64,000 nucleotides of DNA from Chaetorhynchus papuensis (lineage: Eukaryota; Chordata; Aves; Passeriformes; Rhipiduridae), in the NCBI GenBank assembly GCA_013396525.1, contig VWYX01000665.1, positions 351,917 through 415,916 on the forward strand, given 5' to 3'. This document shows positions 61,201-64,000 of the stretch, one piece after another; the stretch's first letter is position 1, and every line of letters begins with the position of its first letter. The position numbers and the translations under genes were made by a program. A model generated the notes under the pieces. That model saw nothing but the letters and a program-made list of their open reading frames with translations, did not search any database and was not told the origin of the DNA.

Positions 61201-62547
61201 CCCATTCTGCACCCATGGGTTGGTCACTCGTGGGTGACACGGCCGTGTCAGAGGAGGCATTAAATGATGTTTGGGACCACAGGTGCCCTGCGCTGGCTGC
61301 ACAGTGACACACAGAGCCCTCGCTCTGCTGGGAAAGTGGGGCCATTCCATGTGGGATTCCTGCTCCCCCTCCCACCACCCTGCTGCCCCTGCTTCTGATG
61401 CCAGGATGATTTTTGTCTTTTCTTTTATACCCCTGTTAGACCTTTTTGCAACTTCTGTATTCTTGGTGCTTTTTGCCCACATTCTTGGACTTGTTTGTCA
61501 GGCTGGAGACTGGACATTTTAGAAGCTTGCTAGTGAGGGATCAGTGTGCCCAGAGCCCAAGGTCCTCTCCAGAATTCACATTTTGTAAACTGAGATAGAA
61601 CCATCCAGGGGAAGGTTCCTTGGGGAGGGGGGGCTCACTCGAGCCTCTCATTGGGGAATTTTGGATAGATGTGCTAATTAGTAACACCTACAATGTTAGA
61701 CCAGATCTTGAGGAGGGGGATTTGCAGTGGCCATTGCTGGGTGCATGGAGGTGCGTTCGACCTGGACGTGCTGCACCTGAGGATCCTTAAAATAAATCCC
61801 AAGGTAAAATCCCTTTTCCCCTTCTAACCGTTTTTGCCTCTTGATTTTAAGACCTAGAATACCAGGAAAAGGCATCACTTCCCTCTCCCTCCATCCCACT
61901 CCCTGGGCTGTGCTGCTGCAGTTCCATCCCTCAGGCTCCTGAAGAGGATGGATGGGGAAGGCAGGATTTCAGCCTGGCTGGTTTAACAGAGATACATCCA
62001 TTGGAAATAAAAAGCTTCGGAGCGGCGGCCGGAATTTGACTGGTGCAGAAAGCTGGAGCTGGAGCTGTTCAGCCTCTCTTAAAAAAAGAGAAAACCCTGT
62101 AGAACTCGACAGAAAGTAATAGCCATTGTATTTGTGCTTTTTCACGGAGCAGATTTTGTGTAGGCATGGCAGGAAACTTTGCGCCGATGGGGTTTAACTC
62201 CGTTTAATTAAAGCAGCTGAAACAGAGTCAGTTCCCTGCTTTGCAGCGTTGAAATGCACAGAAAAGCCAAGTGCTCCTTGTTCCAGACAAAACCACTTCA
62301 GCCATGCCTCTTCTGAGGGGAGGTTTTGCTTGTGTCAGGTAGTCTGAGCCTCCTTAACCCCAACCTAACCCACGGCGGAGATTCCTCCAGGAAAAACCTG
62401 TCGTGGTTCGTGTTTTATTTCATCAGGACACAGAGTCGTCCCCAAAGGGTCAGGCAGGGATTTATCCCAGAGCCAAACTGCTGGTGAGCCACAGGCTGGG
62501 GGGGCTTTCTTAAAAATAAGACAGGATGTGGTTTTTGGGGTTGTAAT

Positions 62548-62615
62548 GTGCAGGGCCAGGAGCTGGACTCGGAGATCCTTGCAGGTCTCAGGATGTTCTG
62601 TGATTCTCTGTGAAC
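62548..62615 (+). mobile_element. Short CR1 LINE 3' relic
   Basis: GAGCTGGACTCGGAGATCCT, then TGCAGGTCTCAGGATGTTCT and GTGATTCTCTGTGA. It is the terminal CR1 sequence with an internal deletion where CCTTCCAACT normally follows. Confidence 0.75.
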
Positions 62616-62928
62616 GGCACAATGGGATGTCCCAGATTAATTCAGGGTTATGGAGCTGCTTTGGGGGTGCAGGGAAATCCCAGGGTCAAGGGACCCTTCT
62701 GGACAGGCCCAGCACCTCTGGCAGGTGCAGGTTAAGCTGCCTTTAAAGTCTGTAGGGATGAAGATCCCCCGATCCCGGCAAGCAGCACATCCTGGTCGAG
62801 CGGAAAGAAACTCACGGGGCTCCCAAAATGCTCCCAAATCCTCCGTGCTGAGGGTTGCAACACCCAGGAACTCCTGCAAAGCCACGTCTGCGTGTTCCCC
62901 GTGCAGGCTGAGACGTGGGAACGAGTGA

Positions 62929-63465
62929 CGAGAACCTGGGATTAACAACCCGAAGCTGAGCAGCAGTCAGGACATTCCCAATTCCTGAAGAGAACCTGGG
63001 ATTAACAACCCGAAGCTGAGCAGCAGTCAGAGCATTCCCAGTTCCTGAAGAGAACCTGGGATTAACAACCCGAAGCTGAGCAGCAGTCAGAACATTCCCA
63101 GTTCCTGAAGAGAACCTGGGATTAACAACCCGAAGCTGAGCAGCAGTCAGAGCATTCCCAATTCCTGAAGAGAACCTGGGATTAACAACCCGAAGCTGGG
63201 CAGCAGTCAGGACATTCCCAATTCCTGAAGAGAACCTGGGATTAACAACCCGAAGCTGGGCAGCAGTCAGAGCATTCCCAGTTCCTGAAGAGAACCTGGG
63301 ATTAACAACCCGAAGCTGAGCAGCAGTCAGAGCATTCCCAATTCCTGAAGAGAACCTGGGATTAACAACCCGAAGCTGGGCAGCAGTCAGGGCATTCCCA
63401 GTTCCTGAAGAGAACCTGGGATTAACAACCCGAAGCTGAGCAGCAGTCAGAGCATTCCCAATTCC
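62929..63465. repeat. 60-bp minisatellite, nine copies
   Basis: The unit is GAGAACCTGGGATTAACAAC, then CCGAAGCTGAGCAGCAGTCA, then GAGCATTCCCAATTCCTGAA. All spacings are exactly 60 with no indels. Copies differ only at a few positions: GAG or GGG before CAGCAG, G/A in the base or two before CATTCCC, and AATTCC or AGTTCC. Confidence 0.98.
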
Positions 63466-64000
63466 CGGCAGAGCTCTGCTCCTGCCCTCCTCTGTTTGCT
63501 TTCCATCAGGACAAAGCTTCGCCTTGTGATTAAAGGAAGGAGGTGGGGATCAGCACTCCTGGGCTCTGCTCTTAACTCTGCCCCTAATTTGCTGGTTTTT
63601 TCAGAGAGGTCACATCTGATTAAACGCTCGGAGCCGGTGCAGGCTCAAAACTCCCTCTGACGTCAACGGGGACAGCAGGTTTCCAGCACCAGTTGGAAAA
63701 CACAGCCTGTAAAGCATCCTCTGCCTCATTTCTCTGGGTGCACAACTCTGCTGCCCAGTGCTGGGGAGGAATTTATTCAGATTCATGGGATGGTGAACGA
63801 AAGGGAGTTCAGCAATTCTGAGTCATCCTGAAACGAGAGAGATGCTCCCCTCACCCCACCAGGGCATGGCCAAGGTCCAAACCTCGCCCTCAGCTGCAGG
63901 AGCAGCCCTGGTGTGCCACGCTCCTGCTGTCCCCGTGGCCTCTGGGCTTGCTGAACCTGCAGGAGTTTGGGATTCCTGGGATTTGGTGACCTCGGGCACA
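63466..64000. other. Right edge, nothing recognised
   Basis: Ordinary mixed sequence with no repeat, RNA gene or supported exon. Confidence 0.6.

Larger units (their letters stand above)
55338..62547. other. Gene-poor interval
   Basis: No gene is supported. Simple sequence includes T-rich repeats with TTTTGCTTGGG at 57520-57605, a (TG)n tract at 59490-59506 and A-runs at 61148-61174. An AT-rich segment at 62085-62260 (GAAAGTAATAGCCATTG, CCGTTTAATTAAAGC) looks like a possible regulatory element. Confidence 0.6.

Noticed and set aside
62929..63465. CRISPR-like regular array
   Set aside because: There are no unique spacers, since the entire unit repeats, and the sequence is vertebrate.
62826..63490. 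Minus-strand frame open through all nine 60-bp units (a 20-residue repeat)
   Set aside because: A 60-base unit keeps phase, so a frame open in one unit is open in all. One or two of six frames are expected open by chance, and this one has no ATG.

Overview
The window is vertebrate nuclear DNA, almost certainly from a bird. The evidence is several degraded CR1 LINE 3' ends, a compact GC-rich minisatellite-dense sequence, and a gene block that matches human 9q34.3 (the chicken chromosome 17 region, from established knowledge). I cannot name the species. A songbird is plausible from the ERV LTRs, but that is inference.

Left 15.3 kb, the gene block. MRPS2 (minus, four coding exons, 773-2105) and PIERCE1 (plus, three coding exons, 2315-2886) sit head to head, with only 209 bp between their start codons. 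This shared CpG-rich promoter holds a match to the RFX X-box (2262-2274), which fits PIERCE1 being a ciliary microtubule inner protein. PPP1R26 (minus) has its whole recognisable reading frame in one exon (7736-11710). Upstream it has a noncoding leader that can be traced to a CpG island at about 14.7-15.3 kb. Its first intron carries a roughly 1 kb G-rich minisatellite. Gene order and relative orientation match human, viewed from the other strand. Between PIERCE1 and PPP1R26 lies an AT-rich 4.7 kb that holds a possible spliced open frame on the minus strand (three exons with compatible phases).

Right 48 kb, about 15.3-64 kb. I recognise no protein-coding gene here. In human the next gene on this side is OLFM1 after a long gap, so this is probably the gene-poor interval between them (inference). 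It contains four clear CR1 3' fragments and one short relic, two solo ERV LTRs that each keep their own target-site duplication, many tandem repeats (including a nine-copy 60-bp array at 62.9-63.5 kb), a 744-bp assembly gap inside a 79-bp-unit repeat, and several AT-rich, homeobox-site-rich islands that look like conserved regulatory elements. Most long open frames in this half are GC-rich or repeat-driven and were rejected.
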